The notes under the pieces: generated by a model | What the model saw: only the letters and a program-made list of their open reading frames with translations | Database searches by the model: none | Told to the model about the DNA's origin: nothing | DNA from: Phycomyces blakesleeanus NRRL 1555(-) | Lineage: Eukaryota > Mucoromycota > Mucoromycetes > Mucorales > Phycomycetaceae | Assembly (NCBI RefSeq): GCF_001638985.1 | Contig: NW_017265137.1 | Span: 1,453,054 to 1,517,053, forward strand | Direction: 5' to 3' | DNA: 64,000 bases | Program-made: the position numbers and the translations under genes | Shown: positions 45,222 through 57,469 of the stretch, one piece after another | Position numbering within the stretch: position 1 is the stretch's first letter | How the letters are laid out: the number at the start of each line of letters is the position of its first letter

Positions 45222-47794
45222 AATGAGAATGTTGACGTTGATCTGTTTGATACATTTCTGACAGGGTTGTTGACAAAAAATAAATATATATATATATTTA
45301 AAAAAAAGATATGCAAATAGAAACAAAAGCAAAAAAGCAAAAAGTAGAAATAAGAATTTGCTCAAATGTAAATCGCAGACTCTTGTGAAAATCAGATAAA
45401 TATGAATATGAATATGAATATGAATATGAATATATACACATATGTCAGTGTGTTTGTGTATACAAGTGCTTAGTGTGTAAGTGTGTATATGCTACTTCCT
45501 ATTTTGGGCATATAAGTATATGTATATATATAGTATTTTTCAATATACACAACGTGTGTGTGTGTGTGTGTGATGTAAGTTTGAGTGAGCTAGTGATAAA
45601 TTGAGTAGATTGAGTAAGCAAGTGATTAAATAGATTGAGTGTAGATATAGATATGTATTAGATTGTTGGTAACAATTGTTAATAAATACACACGTATATT
45701 ATTATTAGATAAAGTAAAAAAAGAAAAAAGAAAAGAAAAAAAGTAACCATGGTAACACACACAAGAAAAAAAAAGCTACTCGAAGCTTTTAATTGATTGA
45801 TTGGTTGATTGTTTGGTTGGTTGGTTGTTTGGTAAGTTGGTTGGTTGCCCAGCAACCGATACTTTATTTTTATTTTATTTCTATATATATCTATATATAA
45901 AAAAAAAAGTCCAGGGGCGGAGTAGTAAAAAAAAAAGTGATATTTTGTTTGGACAGGTTGTCAGCCCAGGAATCATTTTTTTTTTCGGGATGAACCGAGA
46001 CTTACAAAAAAAAATCAAAATACCCTCAATAAATAAATAATTATATATATAATTAGATGATTATTTGTGTACACAGACATTCATGTGGGAGAAGCAGAAA
46101 AAGAAAGAAAGTAAAACAAGTCTGTCCATCCGATCTACACCTCTATATACATTTTTTTTTATTTTTTATTTGCTTTCTTTTTTTCTCCAATGTTAATATA
46201 TTTATGAAGAAAGATTGAAATTATAGATATAGATAAGGGTGAGGGTGAGGTTTATTGGGTCTAATCCAACCACAAAGTCAAAGTCAATTTTAATTTAATT
46301 TAATTTAATTCAATTTAGTAGCTATGGAATCTGTAGGCATACAAGATATATTGAAGCATTTTTTTAAAAAATAAATAAATACATAATTAGTTTATGCATA
46401 ATACCCATTCAATGCAATGGATCGATATTCATTGTTGAATTGAATTCCAATAATCAAAAAAAGAATATATAGGTCTTTCTTTGGTTCCTAAAGATCATTT
46501 AATGTCTGATGGTCAGAATTGGTTTATCTCAATTGACAGTCATTCTTTTTTTTTTAAAAAAAAAAAAAAGAATAACAAATAGAGAAGAGGAGGGGGATGA
46601 GAGGTTGAGGTTGAGGTTTAGGGGTTTTTTTTATGCCATTTTATATTATTTTTTTTTCAAGAGAGAGAGAGAGAAAAGAAGGGGATGAGTAAAAGGATCT
46701 CCTGAATAAGTGCTTTGAATATAAAATAAAATAAAATAAAAAGAAGAAGAAGAAGAGAATTACAAAAGTGTATTTTGACAACGCTTGACAGTATAATAGT
46801 AATGACATTGGTAATAGGTGTGATTGATGATGAAATCCGATCTATAAAATATAAAGGGGAAAATGTTGAAATACTAATATATATATATATATTTGGTTTT
46901 GTTTTGTTTGATGTTATCAATAACAGTAGTAATATATTTTTCAGTTTCTAGTGACTGACGCAGTGTGACATTATGATTATTGTGTTTTGAAACATAAAGA
47001 CTTTCTATACAAATATCAATAATACTATTATCATTACTGTTACTGTTGTTGTTGCTGTTGCTGCTACTGCTACTGTTACTGTTACCAAGTATACAACATT
47101 CTCTTGTTTGATTTGAAGTATAAGGAACACCATGGTGATAAATTTTATATTTTTAGAAAGATTCATTTTTATTTTTATGATTATTATGATTATTATTATT
47201 ATTATTATTTTGCTGAGTCAAAAATAATAAAAAAAAAATGATATTTTTTTTTTTCAACGGACCGAGAACTAGAGGTTAACAAAGAAAGTAACAACAAAAT
47301 ACATATTTTTTTGCAAGGTTGAGCTATAAACATTAGAACATACAAATTTACATTAATGTTGACCAAAGAGGTACTGCATGAGTTAAGTCTAGGCATATTC
47401 TGTATACAGACTAGTTAGATAGTTAGATAGTCAGAGAGTTAGATAGTTAGATATTGATAGGCATACATTACATAAGTATAGCTATTCACCAAGTAAGAAA
47501 ACAAAGGACTATAGAAAAAGCAATGATAGCAATAGTAAAAAAAAAACAAGGGGTAGAAATAAATAAATAAATAAATAGTAAAATAAAAAAACAAGGTTGT
47601 TCTATACTTTTTATTTTATTTTTACTGCTGCATTCTAAACAACTCTACATCACTAAATAAAAAGGAAATAAAAATGATCAACTTTTCACTTTATATAAAA
47701 TATATACATATTTTTTGTACTTTTGTTCTAAAGACATTCAGTCTTCAGAGACAAGCCAAAAAGAAAGGCAAAGCAAATAGTATATGATAAATAA

Positions 47795-47850
47795 TACATA
47801 GTACATAGTACATAGTACATAGTACATAGTACATGGTACATGGTACATGG
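47795..47850. repeat. Heptamer tandem array (ACATAGT/ACATGGT)
   Basis: About eight units of a 7-bp repeat; the last three carry G in place of A at the fifth position (ACATGGT), showing spread of a variant at one end. Confidence 0.75.
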
Positions 47851-48130
47851 TAGTGATCGTCGGTGTAGTATATAAAAAAAAATATAAATTTATATAAAAA
47901 AAGGATAGTTTAGAAACAAGAAACCTTATATAAGAAAAAAAAAGAAAAGAAAAAAAAAAGGTACCTCAGAAACACATTTAATTCCCCCTCTTACTCCCTT
48001 TCCTTTTCTTTCCTCTTTCTCTACTTTTTTCTTCTATTATTTTCAAGATTAATATTTACCCATTCACTCTAAACTATTTTTCCTTTTCTTTCTTTATATT
48101 CATCCTCCTCTTATTCTTCTAGTCCATCAA

Positions 48131-48160
48131 AGCAAAGCAAAGCAAAGCAAAGCAAAGCAA
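48131..48160 (+). repeat. AAAGC pentamer array in the kinase upstream region
   Basis: Six units of AAAGC about 85 bp before the kinase ATG, followed by related CAAAT/CAAAC words. It probably lies in the 5' UTR or core promoter. Confidence 0.7.
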
Positions 48161-48241
48161 ACCAACTCAAATCAAACCAAATCAAATTACTTTTACCTTT
48201 ATCTTCATTCTCTTATAACCCTTTGCATAAAAGAAGTTTAA

Positions 48242-49817
48242 ATGCTTCAAGGAAGAACATCCCAACAAACACCAACTCCACTAACCCAACACGGCAGAGA
48301 CATGTTGGCATCAATCAAAGATGGTCGACACGTAAGTCTCTTTATTATTATTATAATAATAATAATAGTAATAAAACTAATATTTTCATCTTATATATGT
48401 TAGAGAGCCACAGGTGCTTTTACAAAGCGCAGTTCTCTAGGAAACCTACGAAAATCAAAGTCTTCAACAACTGCAGATAATCAACTTGCCGCACGTACCT
48501 CTGACCTACTCACTGTAGACATGAGAATGAAACGTCGATCAACCGGATGTCTCCGCAGACCATCGTTCCTCAATGCAGCCAAAGCAGCCACCAACACCAC
48601 CATCCCTCCCCAAAACACAAGGGTAATAAATAAATACATATATACATATATACATATATAATTAATTAAAATTTAAAATACATATTAAAAAATGAATAAA
48701 TTAATAGCTTATTTTAACAAAAGAATATATATATATAAATATATCTATCTATATCTATATAGCTATATATCTATTTTCTGATTTCTAACAATTATTATAA
48801 TATCAATATATATGTATATATACATACATTTTATTATATATATATATATATAGGTGTGGAGACCTCCTGGTTGTTATGAAATTCCCAATATCTTGGGAAG
48901 CGATTGCTTTTTAAAGCCTGATCCTCCCATGGACGATGCCAAGGCTTACGGATTCCGGACATCTAACCCTACAAAGCACATTTCAAAACGTCCATGGCTG
49001 CCGGCCGGACCCCGTTCAGAGATTCCGCAACTACCTCCGTTTGTGCGACCAGAGAATGCATTCGAACGAAGCATTCGAAAGGCGGTCCCTAAAATACAAG
49101 TATCATCTCTTGATCCGCGTAACAAGTACGGTGGCTTCAAGGAGGTCGGCACAGGGTAAGTTCAAATTCTACATGCTTCTTTTTATTTTTGTTTTTATAA
49201 ATTTCAATACATGTATAATCCGTATCTAAGCAACACACACACAAATATATATAATGTATTAAAATATAAGCTTTTTTTTAATATATATATATATATATAT
49301 AATATTCAAATTATTAATGATGCATGTACTTCTTTATCTATCTTATATGTTGTGTAGTGTTAATGGTTCAGTGGTGCGTGCCACCCATCGGTACAAAAAG
49401 AACATCCACCTTGCCATCAAGCGATGCCGCCTCGATCCCGACCGTGAGTACAAGGCTGCATTGGTCCGCGAGCTCCGCATCATGGCCACGGGGCACCCGA
49501 ATTTGATCCGCCTTTGTGAGGTGACTCTCTGGCGTGAAGACGTCTGGATGTGCATGGACCTCCAGCGATGTGCCGTGTTTGCCATCCTCTGTCAGCGCGG
49601 CATTCCCGAAGAATACACAGTCATGATTGCCTGTGAAGCGCTCAAGGGTCTGGTCTACCTGCACACTCAGGGCTACATCCACCGTGACATCAAATGCGAG
49701 AATATTCTGGTCGGCTGGAATGGCGAAGTCAAACTAGGTAAGACTCATTGTTATTATTATTATCATCATTTGATAATTAAATTATAAAATTTTAATAATG
49801 ATTTTAATAATTAACAA

Positions 49818-49853
<36 letters not shown>

Positions 49854-50384
49854 CATTTTCTATATGTTGTAAAAACAGCTGATTTTGGCTTGGCTACCCG
49901 CTCCAATAGACGAAACCGAGACCGACTTGGTACCAGCAAATGGATGGCACCTGAAGTCATTCGTGAGCAGTATTACAACGAGAAGATTGACATGTGGTCC
50001 CTCGGCATCACTCTCATTGAGATGATGGACCGCGTACCGCCTCACTATCTGATCAAAGATGAAGTCGAGCTGTTTGCCACTATTCTCAGCAACCCCAGCC
50101 CAACATTTACCTACAGCTACCCAACCATGTACATGCGTGGTCTGGTGGCCTGGTTATTAGATGAAGAACCTCGCACACGTCCAGGAGCCAAGGATGTACT
50201 TGCTGTAAGTCCCTTTTTTTTATTTTATTTTAATATTAACTCCCAACCAACCAATTAACTAAAAAATAAATAAATATATTATTCTATATAGGAAATTGAG
50301 GCTCATATTCAAAGCAATTTGCTGCGATGTGCTTCTACTACCGAATTCGCTCGTTTTGCCAACCAAGTCTTGCCATCAAACTAA
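48242..50384 (+). CDS. STE20/PAK-like protein kinase, 469 aa, 6 exons
   Basis: Exons are 48242-48331, 48404-48622, 48854-49155, 49358-49737, 49879-50204 and 50292-50384. Residues 1-195 are basic and Ser/Pro-rich; no CRIB (Rho/Cdc42-binding) motif or PH domain is seen. The kinase domain spans about 200-455: 'VGTGVNGSVVRATH' (Gly loop), 'LAIKRC' (VAIK Lys), 'RELRIMATGHPNLIRL', 'YIHRDIKCENILV' (catalytic loop), 'ADFGLATRS', 'GTSKWMAPEVI', 'DMWSLGITLIEMMDR' and 'PRTRPGAKDVL'. All catalytic residues are kept. The closest group is STE20/PAK, which acts in polarity and MAP kinase signalling. Two changes stand out: the activation-loop Thr position of PAKs reads Asp, and GTPYW reads GTSKW. Partners are unknown. 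Confidence 0.88.
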
Positions 50385-51426
50385 AAAAAGAAAGGACTTG
50401 TAAACAAAATAAGTGAAATCAGAAGCACCCCAATCCAATACTCACATTATTCTCTACACCCTGTTCACTGTTTCTCTTACTGTTATCTATTATTCTTAAA
50501 AAAAAACACATACAAAAAAAAGAATCAGATATGAAAAAGGGAACTTTCTAGAAAAAGCGTTTCTTTTTTTTTCATATATTTTCATACATATATATAAGAT
50601 GGAAGACAAAGATGAAGTCTACAAAATCACAACAACCACAACAACAATTACAACAACCACCCAAAAAAAGAAACACAAAAAAAAAGGCCTCTATATTTTT
50701 CTTTTTCTTTCCTTTTTTTTATCGCAATTTTCTTACATCCAATCACAATCAACCAAATCTATCAACTCGACCAATCATCTCAACTCAACAAACTAAAAAA
50801 AAAAAAAGGAAGGAAGGCAATTCTTCCTTTTTTTCTCACACCATCCCTTATTTTATTTTAGTTATTTATTTATTTATTTTCTACCCCTTCCAAACCCTTC
50901 CCACTTCTTACATACAAACCAAAAGAAAGATTATTATTTTTTTACATATATAAAAAATATATATTACCCTTTCCTCGTCAAACCAGACAGACCAGACAGC
51001 TTATTTTGAATCTTTCTTTCCAATCCCCATCTTTAACCACCACTATTCCTTTTCTTCTTCTTCTTCTTCTTTAATATATATATATATACATATATAAATA
51101 CATTTTATTTACTTATTTGCTTATCTATATCAGTTACATAAATTTACAAGTTACAAGTTACAAATTACAAACATAAAATGTATACCTTTTCTTTACTTTT
51201 TTACTTTACCCAAACCTCTCACTTTCCATTCCATTCCATTACATTCCCTTTTTACTTATATAATACACTTCTTTTGATTTAATACAATTTTGAAAGATAA
51301 TCTTTATATAATATACATTTTCTTTTTAAAGAATATATAAAGATAAACATGTTTCATAAAATCAATGTCTCTTAATTGGCATATAAAGTATAAGGGAAAT
51401 AAAGGCGTATGTTAATTTTTCTTTTT
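50385..51426. other. Convergent intergenic region
   Basis: About 1 kb between two convergent genes, with CAA-rich and poly-A/T stretches (50620-50700, 50795-50810), a TTC run at 51053-51071 and (TA)n near 51077-51090. The 113-codon and 65-codon frames starting near 50600 are Gln/Lys and Thr low-complexity readings and are not accepted as genes. Confidence 0.65.
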
Positions 51427-53646
51427 TCAGTTGTCTCTAACGTAATTCCCTACATACATAAATACATACATATAAACAGATATTTAATAAATTTAATCTA
51501 TTTATTTATTTATTTATTTATTTATTTCTTACCTGGGAAAATACCAGTGACACCCCTGAGATGACCTGTCCACCAGTCATTGGCATTGGACGTGCGAGAA
51601 ATGACTTGAATCAGATCGTCTTTTTGGAACGAAAGATCTCCTTGTGCCTGCGCCTCGTAGTCATACAGAGCAATCACATGCTGCGATCCAACCTCTTTTG
51701 TATCCACCATTCCACCCGGCACACTTGTCATAATTGGGGCAGTAATGATCGATGGATGATAGTCCAGCACTGGTGACGGTGGTTGCATTGGAGGACAATC
51801 ATCTTCATTATCCTTACTATTATCATTGTTATTATTATCGACCAAAGTCAAGGAATATAGACCAGCTGAATAGTCATCTACTTGACCGACTGGATCAAGT
51901 AGATGAGGTTTGGCAAGTGTCACAGTACCATTGTCCGCTCCAGATATCATAGTTCCAGGTCCACTAGAGACACTTGCAGCACCAACAACACTCATTCTTT
52001 CCATTTGTTTCAGATTTGCTCGTTCCTGGAGTGACAGCTTTGAATTGGTAGAACCTCCCGAAGCTTTTATTTTATTTTATTTTATTTTATTTATTATTTA
52101 TTTATTTTTAAATAATATAATAATATAATACATTATAAAAGACATATCATAGTTAGTCATTAGTTTATACTCGCGTATAATCCTTGATGATTATGGGTAT
52201 TGATCAATAAGGGGGCTTACCAGATAACCATGCCTTTCCTCCTGCCTTTAAAAGATCGAGATTTTCATACTCTGCTCTCATGTCGTGCTGAGCCTGTCTC
52301 CAGTTGAAACCGTCCACAATAGGCATCGCATTAGTCATAAAGTGCTGCGAATTGGCCGTGATCACTTCATGGTGCCGGGCATAAATCATCCCATAGATCT
52401 TGCACTGCAAGTCATAAAATCTTCCGATCACAGGCTCGATGAATTTGGTTTTGAGATAAAAGAACTGAGGCAACTGAGTCTTTAGAAGGTTGTTGAGGTA
52501 CTCGTAATCAGCCGTTGCAGCAGCCAGCTGAGATTCCAACTATTTACAAATATATATATACATATATATTATATTTAGATACACACAATAATGCTTATAT
52601 ATGTATCTGAGTTACCTTTAATAATTGTTTTTCTTCATTAAATGATTTGGTGTTCTTGGCCTGAAGTCTAGCGTGACTTGTGCGATGTCGGTCATAATCC
52701 AATAACTTGTGGTTACGTTTAACCATAGACTTTTGGATTGTCTTTACCACCACTTGTAACTCCAACGCGGGTCGGATCACATCCCGATCAATATCATCCT
52801 AAAAATAGTCGCAATTAAATAACTACTATTATTTGTTTGTTGCTACGGTTACTATTATTGCTATAGCTGTTTCGGTGTGTGTGTGTGTGTGTGTTTTTTT
52901 TAGGGGAAATATATTATATATATATATATAATTAGACAAGTGTATATTCTTATTTGGTTTACCAGTTGAGGAAGAATTTCGTCTCTACAGTAAGACATGG
53001 CTGCTTCCAAATCATTCACAGCTTGACTGGCTCCAGCCGGCGGTGGCTGGAATCTTCTCTGGATAGTTCCTTCAGGTACTTCGATTCCCAGTTGCGCACT
53101 GTAGATTAGTGCCAAATATGCAGCCATTTGTGCCTGGTACATCAACAGTGCTATTACAAATCATTATATATATATTAATATATTTAACTTTTCTTTTTTA
53201 TCAATACAAAATTATAGTTTACCTGACACTCCATCTCGAAATGACTGAGCATCTGCTTGAAGAACACCAATCACCTTTACAAAATCATTGAACTTTTTTT
53301 CCATTGCATTGTACTCTACATCCTTGGTAGCTTTTTGTATATATATATATGACAATTCATTTATTACCAAATAAATACTCAACAGAATTTATACATATAT
53401 TTTATTTTAAAAGAAAAAATAATATTATTACCATCTGTCTTTTTAGATAGAATCTGATGTGGTAATCGATTGATTGCCTTTGTTAATCCCTACTTTACAG
53501 ACAACAAAAGAAAAATATGGGTAGGCAAGAGGATTGTTAATAACCATAATGTTTAACATATTTTTTCTTCTTTCTTTTTTAAAAAATCAAAATTACTTGA
53601 GACAAATAATGAACGTGTTTTTATATAACACAACCTTCCAGCTCAT
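51427..53646 (-). CDS. Rvs167/amphiphysin-type BAR-SH3 protein, 473 aa, 8 exons
   Basis: Exons are 53646-53635, 53489-53432, 53330-53223, 53150-52963, 52798-52616, 52539-52221, 52063-51533 and 51449-51427. The first coding exon is 12 nt (MSWK) and the last 23 nt. The start is the family hallmark: '[19 protein letters not shown]', then '[18 protein letters not shown]'. The BAR domain covers about 20-240 and includes 'YRAEMLAYLA'-like '[12 protein letters not shown]' and '[19 protein letters not shown]'. A linker with acidic and Pro stretches follows. The SH3 domain (about 415-470) has '[17 protein letters not shown]', 'DWWTGHL' and the end 'GIFPGNYVRDN'. Such proteins sense curved membranes and link actin patches to endocytosis. 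It is probably the homologue of Rvs167/Hob1. Complete. Confidence 0.92.
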
Positions 53647-54221
53647 GCTATTATTGTTTCTTTATTTCTTCTTATATATATATATATTTGGTTTGTTTGT
53701 GTTTGTATGTGCCAGATAAGAAGCCTTCTTTTGCTCACACAAGTTAATTAAGTAAAAAAAAGAAAACAGATAAAATCAGAAGAAAAGGAAGGAGGGAGAG
53801 AAGGGGTGTACAAATGGTCCTTTTTGTTATGGGTGTGTGTGTGTGTTATTATATGTGGGTACAAGGAATATCTTATTAACATATTTATAAATATATGTAT
53901 TCACTATTTTCACTAATGTTTCGCGCATCTAATTGTATAAAAATCAAATTTTAGGAAAAATTTGTACTTTATTTTTGTGTGTGTGTCCTCGATCGTAAAT
54001 AAGTTACTTTGACATGGTTACATTCCTATTGTAATGCTTTATTGCGAGACTGAATTAACGCAACATTTGTATAATTGCAAAGTTTCTAAGAAAGATAAAT
54101 CTCAAGACGAGTTTCATTTATAGTGCTAGTGATAGTGGTAGTAGAAAGATGCTTGTTAAAAATAAAATATGCAAAAGTAATTAATTTAATTTAACTTAAT
54201 TTAATTTGATTAGTGGATCAA
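53647..54221. other. Intergenic region upstream of the BAR-SH3 gene
   Basis: 575 bp including the BAR-SH3 promoter and the 3' flank of the EAPP-like gene. It has TG runs near 53835 and 53980 and TTTAA repeats at about 54180-54210. No gene is seen. Confidence 0.7.
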
Positions 54222-54693
54222 TTAATTTGAAATTGCATTGAAAAAATGATAGACTTCATCATTATCCATCATAGCTACATGAGTATCACAAGTCTCACAT
54301 CTAACCACAAAGAAACTAGAATCGTCACCATCATCACCATCATCATCAGCAGCAGCAGAAGAAGAAGAAATGTCTTTTGAATTTTTGCCTTTCTTTTGTC
54401 TTTTCTTGTCGACAGGTTTAGTTCGATATCTTTCGGTCTTGACAACCTTGCAGTTCTCAACAAACATTGCTCTGAATTGATTTGGGTAGAGATCATGTCT
54501 ACAAATTATATATAATTTTTTTAATTATTATTATTATTATTATTGTTCTTGATCAACTAACCTTTGACAGCTGTAACAAAGAGGATTAAAACACATTGGA
54601 CAAGTGAGAATTGCATCTGTGGTTGCTTGTTCTGGTGTTTTATCCTTTGGAGCTGCCTCTAATAATAATACAATCGAAATCTATCAATACAGG

Positions 54694-54734
<41 letters not shown>

Positions 54735-55315
54735 TGGAGATAAATTGTATTAAATGCATACAAGTAAATTATTAATTAATTACTCTTTATCTTTTCGGCC
54801 ACCCATTCTTCGTCTGCATCATCAAGATCAGGATCATACATGAGATCTTCGTCCGTCATGATCTTTCGTTGTTGTTTCTTTGGAATCTCTTTTTTTTTAT
54901 AAAAAAATATAGGTTCATGTGTTTGTATGATGATATATGCATATAAATATATAAATATATAGATATATAGATATATACATTTGTGATTTATTTGTTTTAT
55001 TTAATATTTAATTCATAATAAATAATATCGACAAAAAAGTAAATTATAATATACATTACTATTGCTGTTTATCATGTAATTTCTATATAACATATATATA
55101 TATATATATTGTCTTTAATAATTTTGCTTACTCGGCCTAGTTGTCGTAGTCTTTGGAATCGCCTTTTTCATTCCCAATAATCCAATTCCTGGTGAAGGAT
55201 CATCGGGATCAGATTGCCAATCTGACTCATCTTCTTGGTCTGTATCAAAATAAATGTCGTCGTAAAAGGTTTCTTTTGGCTGCTTTTCTGAAGAATCTTC
55301 CATAATTGTGTCCAT
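54222..55315 (-). CDS. E2F-associated phosphoprotein (EAPP)-family protein, 220 aa
   Basis: Exons are 55315-55132, 54888-54784, 54658-54562 and 54498-54222. The N-terminal 60 residues are acidic ('DDIYFDTDQEDESDW', 'DDPSPGIGLLG'). The next part reads 'MYDPDLDDADEEWV'. The C-terminal domain binds metal by its pattern: 'TCPMCFNPLCYSCQRH', 'FRAMFVENC', then 'VRCETCDTHVAMMDND' and 'YHFFNAISN'. A Lys-rich and a Ser/Asp-rich insert lie between. This order is the EAPP C-terminal family. Human EAPP is a nuclear phosphoprotein tied to E2F-dependent transcription, and its molecular role in fungi is not established. It is divergent with the V-ATPase subunit F gene. Confidence 0.85.
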
Positions 55316-55789
55316 GTTGTATATATATATATATGTGAATGTGAATGTAAATGTGCAAAAGTCTATCTATCTGTATGTCTTTTGACCTTTTTATCTTGAT
55401 ATGTGACGTCGTGTAATTGAAACACAGTGAGGACCCCGCTCATTCTCTATTTCGTTTCTCTCTCTTAATTTTTTTTATTTCATTCGAAACAACCATCTTC
55501 CACCCCTTTTTTGTCGGGAGAAGAGCTGCCTGCAAAAAAAAAAAGGTGAGTTGGCTTTCTCGTTAAAGACTTTCTTTCTTATTAATATATATATATATTT
55601 ATATATATCTATAGGTAAATAGGTATATCTCTTTGAGTAAAGAAGTGCACAAACACATACACGTATACACGTATATATTATATTATATTATATGCATACA
55701 CGCATCGATAGTTACAAAGCAAACGCATATATACTTTTATATGCAAACTAAAAATAAAAAATAAAAATGAAATAGAATAACTATATATA
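55316..55789. promoter_or_regulatory. Shared divergent promoter (EAPP-like / V-ATPase subunit F)
   Basis: A 474-bp interval between two divergent ATGs. It has C/T-rich stretches (about 55440-55510), a poly-A run near 55534-55545 and TA runs near 55584-55612. A GTGAGT at 55547 after the poly-A could be a leader-intron donor. No TATA box can be singled out. Confidence 0.55.
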
Positions 55790-56744
55790 ATGTCGGTCGG
55801 GACATCTCTTCAAAAGGACCGTAACTTCCTTGCCGTTATTGGTGACGAGGTAAATAACAAGAAGAAGAATATACTACAGTAGAGTAGAATAAGCTCTTTT
55901 CAGTTTTATTCTTCTTCTATTACTTGGAATGGGGGTTTTTTTTTATTCATATATATATAAAATTAATAAATGAAACCGAGATGGCCATGGTTGTAATTAA
56001 CATTCTTTGTGATTGTGTACAAAAGGACTCGGTCACTGGTCTCTTGTTGGCCGGAATTGGTCATGTTAATCAGCAACAGAAACGTAACTTCCTCGTGGTT
56101 GATGCAAGTAAGTCCAAGTTTTTCTTCTTCTTTTTCAAAGAAAAAAAAAAGAGCTATGATTAAAATAACTTGTAAAAAATAAAGCAATATACTCGTTAAA
56201 TATTATATTACACATGCATATATATTAACGCATACAAATCATTTGGTTTGGTTTGGTTTGATTTGATGCTTTTTAGAGACCCCTTTGACTACTGTGGAAG
56301 AAACGTTCTTAGAATTTACCAAGCGTAAGGATATTGCAATCATCTTGATCAACCAGCATGTAAGTTGAGGTGTACTTCTTTTATTGGTTTTAACCACGAC
56401 CTGTTCCGTTTCGCTTCGTTTACCTTACTTTATTATTATTATTTTTTGGAGCGAATATTTAAAGGATAGAGTACAAACAAAGATGGTTTATTGATAAATA
56501 CACATATTTTGTGTTTTGTGTCTTGTTTAGGTTGCTGAAGAGATCCGTGAGTTGATCGATGGTCACAACCAGGCTTTCCCCACTGTACTTGAAATCCCCT
56601 CAAAGGATCATCCTTATGGTAAATATACATACATATACTTATATGAGTGAATCGTTTGTTACCATTTATATAATATTCATTTTTTTTGCAGATCCCGAGA
56701 AGGACAGTGTTCTCAAGCGTGTCAGAAGATTGTTTGGTGAATAA
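55790..56744 (+). CDS. VMA7: V-type ATPase subunit F, 121 aa, 5 exons
   Basis: Exons are 55790-55849, 56026-56107, 56277-56359, 56531-56618 and 56692-56744. The product matches the family throughout: '[20 protein letters not shown]', '[20 protein letters not shown]', '[20 protein letters not shown]', '[20 protein letters not shown]' and '[20 protein letters not shown]', ending 'LFGE'. The length is as expected (about 118-121). Subunit F belongs to the central rotor stalk of the V1 sector and couples ATP hydrolysis to proton pumping in vacuoles and endosomes. All introns are GT-AG. Complete and probably essential. Confidence 0.96.
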
Positions 56745-57469
56745 AAATTTACCTAGGGTTTATGTCAACATTTTTTTTTATACATACATATATCCTTCTC
56801 CTTCCTTTTATCTCTTTCACTTTTGCTCTCTACCTATCTGTCAATCTAGTCTTGTATTTACATGTCTTTAAATTCTATTGATTCAACAATTACCCCCTTT
56901 TTTTGAATACATATATCTAGGATCCTACAAAAAAAAAGCAGAAGAAAAGAAATATATATCATTATGTTCTTTAAGCTCAAGAAAATATATCAATGAGAGT
57001 TCAAAGCTTACATCTTTATACTCATCTTAATTTCACTCTTTTGTATGTATACATATGTGTATGTATATATGCCTAAGGAATGTATAATGTATGACTATAG
57101 AACGTAGTAATTAGGAAGAAACTTTAGGTTTAGAACATACATTCTATATAAGAAGAAAAGGAATTAATGAGAAGAGGATAAAGGGAGCTTTTATGGAATA
57201 TGATAAGTGTATGTATGTGTAAATGTGTCTATCATTACTTTTATGTTATGTTATTTACATTTCATTTCATTTGCTCAAGCTGCAATTAATAGTAAAAGGG
57301 AGGCAGGTAGGCATGTATTATTATTTGGATATTGGGGTTTCCAGTGAAGCTGGCTTACACTTCTTTGTATAATTTGACAATATTAAGAATACCAAAATTA
57401 CTGTATATTTTTGGGTACTTGCGCCTAAACAAACTGTACTAAAGAGTCAGCTGGAATAACCATCATATA
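56745..57469. other. Intergenic region downstream of V-ATPase subunit F
   Basis: AT-rich 3' flank with no coding signal. The dispersed repeat begins near its right end. Confidence 0.65.

Larger units (their letters stand above)
44592..48241. other. 3.65 kb gene desert between divergent genes
   Basis: No coding region is supported. The interval is dense in simple repeats: (ACAT)n at 45180-45216, (ATATGA)n near 45402-45432, TG repeats near 44868-44882 and 45555-45571, TTGGTTGG near 45801-45845, (ATT)n near 47190-47210, GATAGTTA repeats near 47413-47450, an ACATAGT heptamer array at about 47795-47850 and AAAGC pentamers at 48131-48160. Poly-A/T runs are common. The right end, rich in C/T, is the leader of the kinase gene. 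Confidence 0.7.

Noticed and set aside
50599..50953. Gln/Thr/Lys-rich frames of 65 and 113 codons
   Set aside because: Low-complexity readings of CAA and poly-A/T tracts in a convergent spacer.
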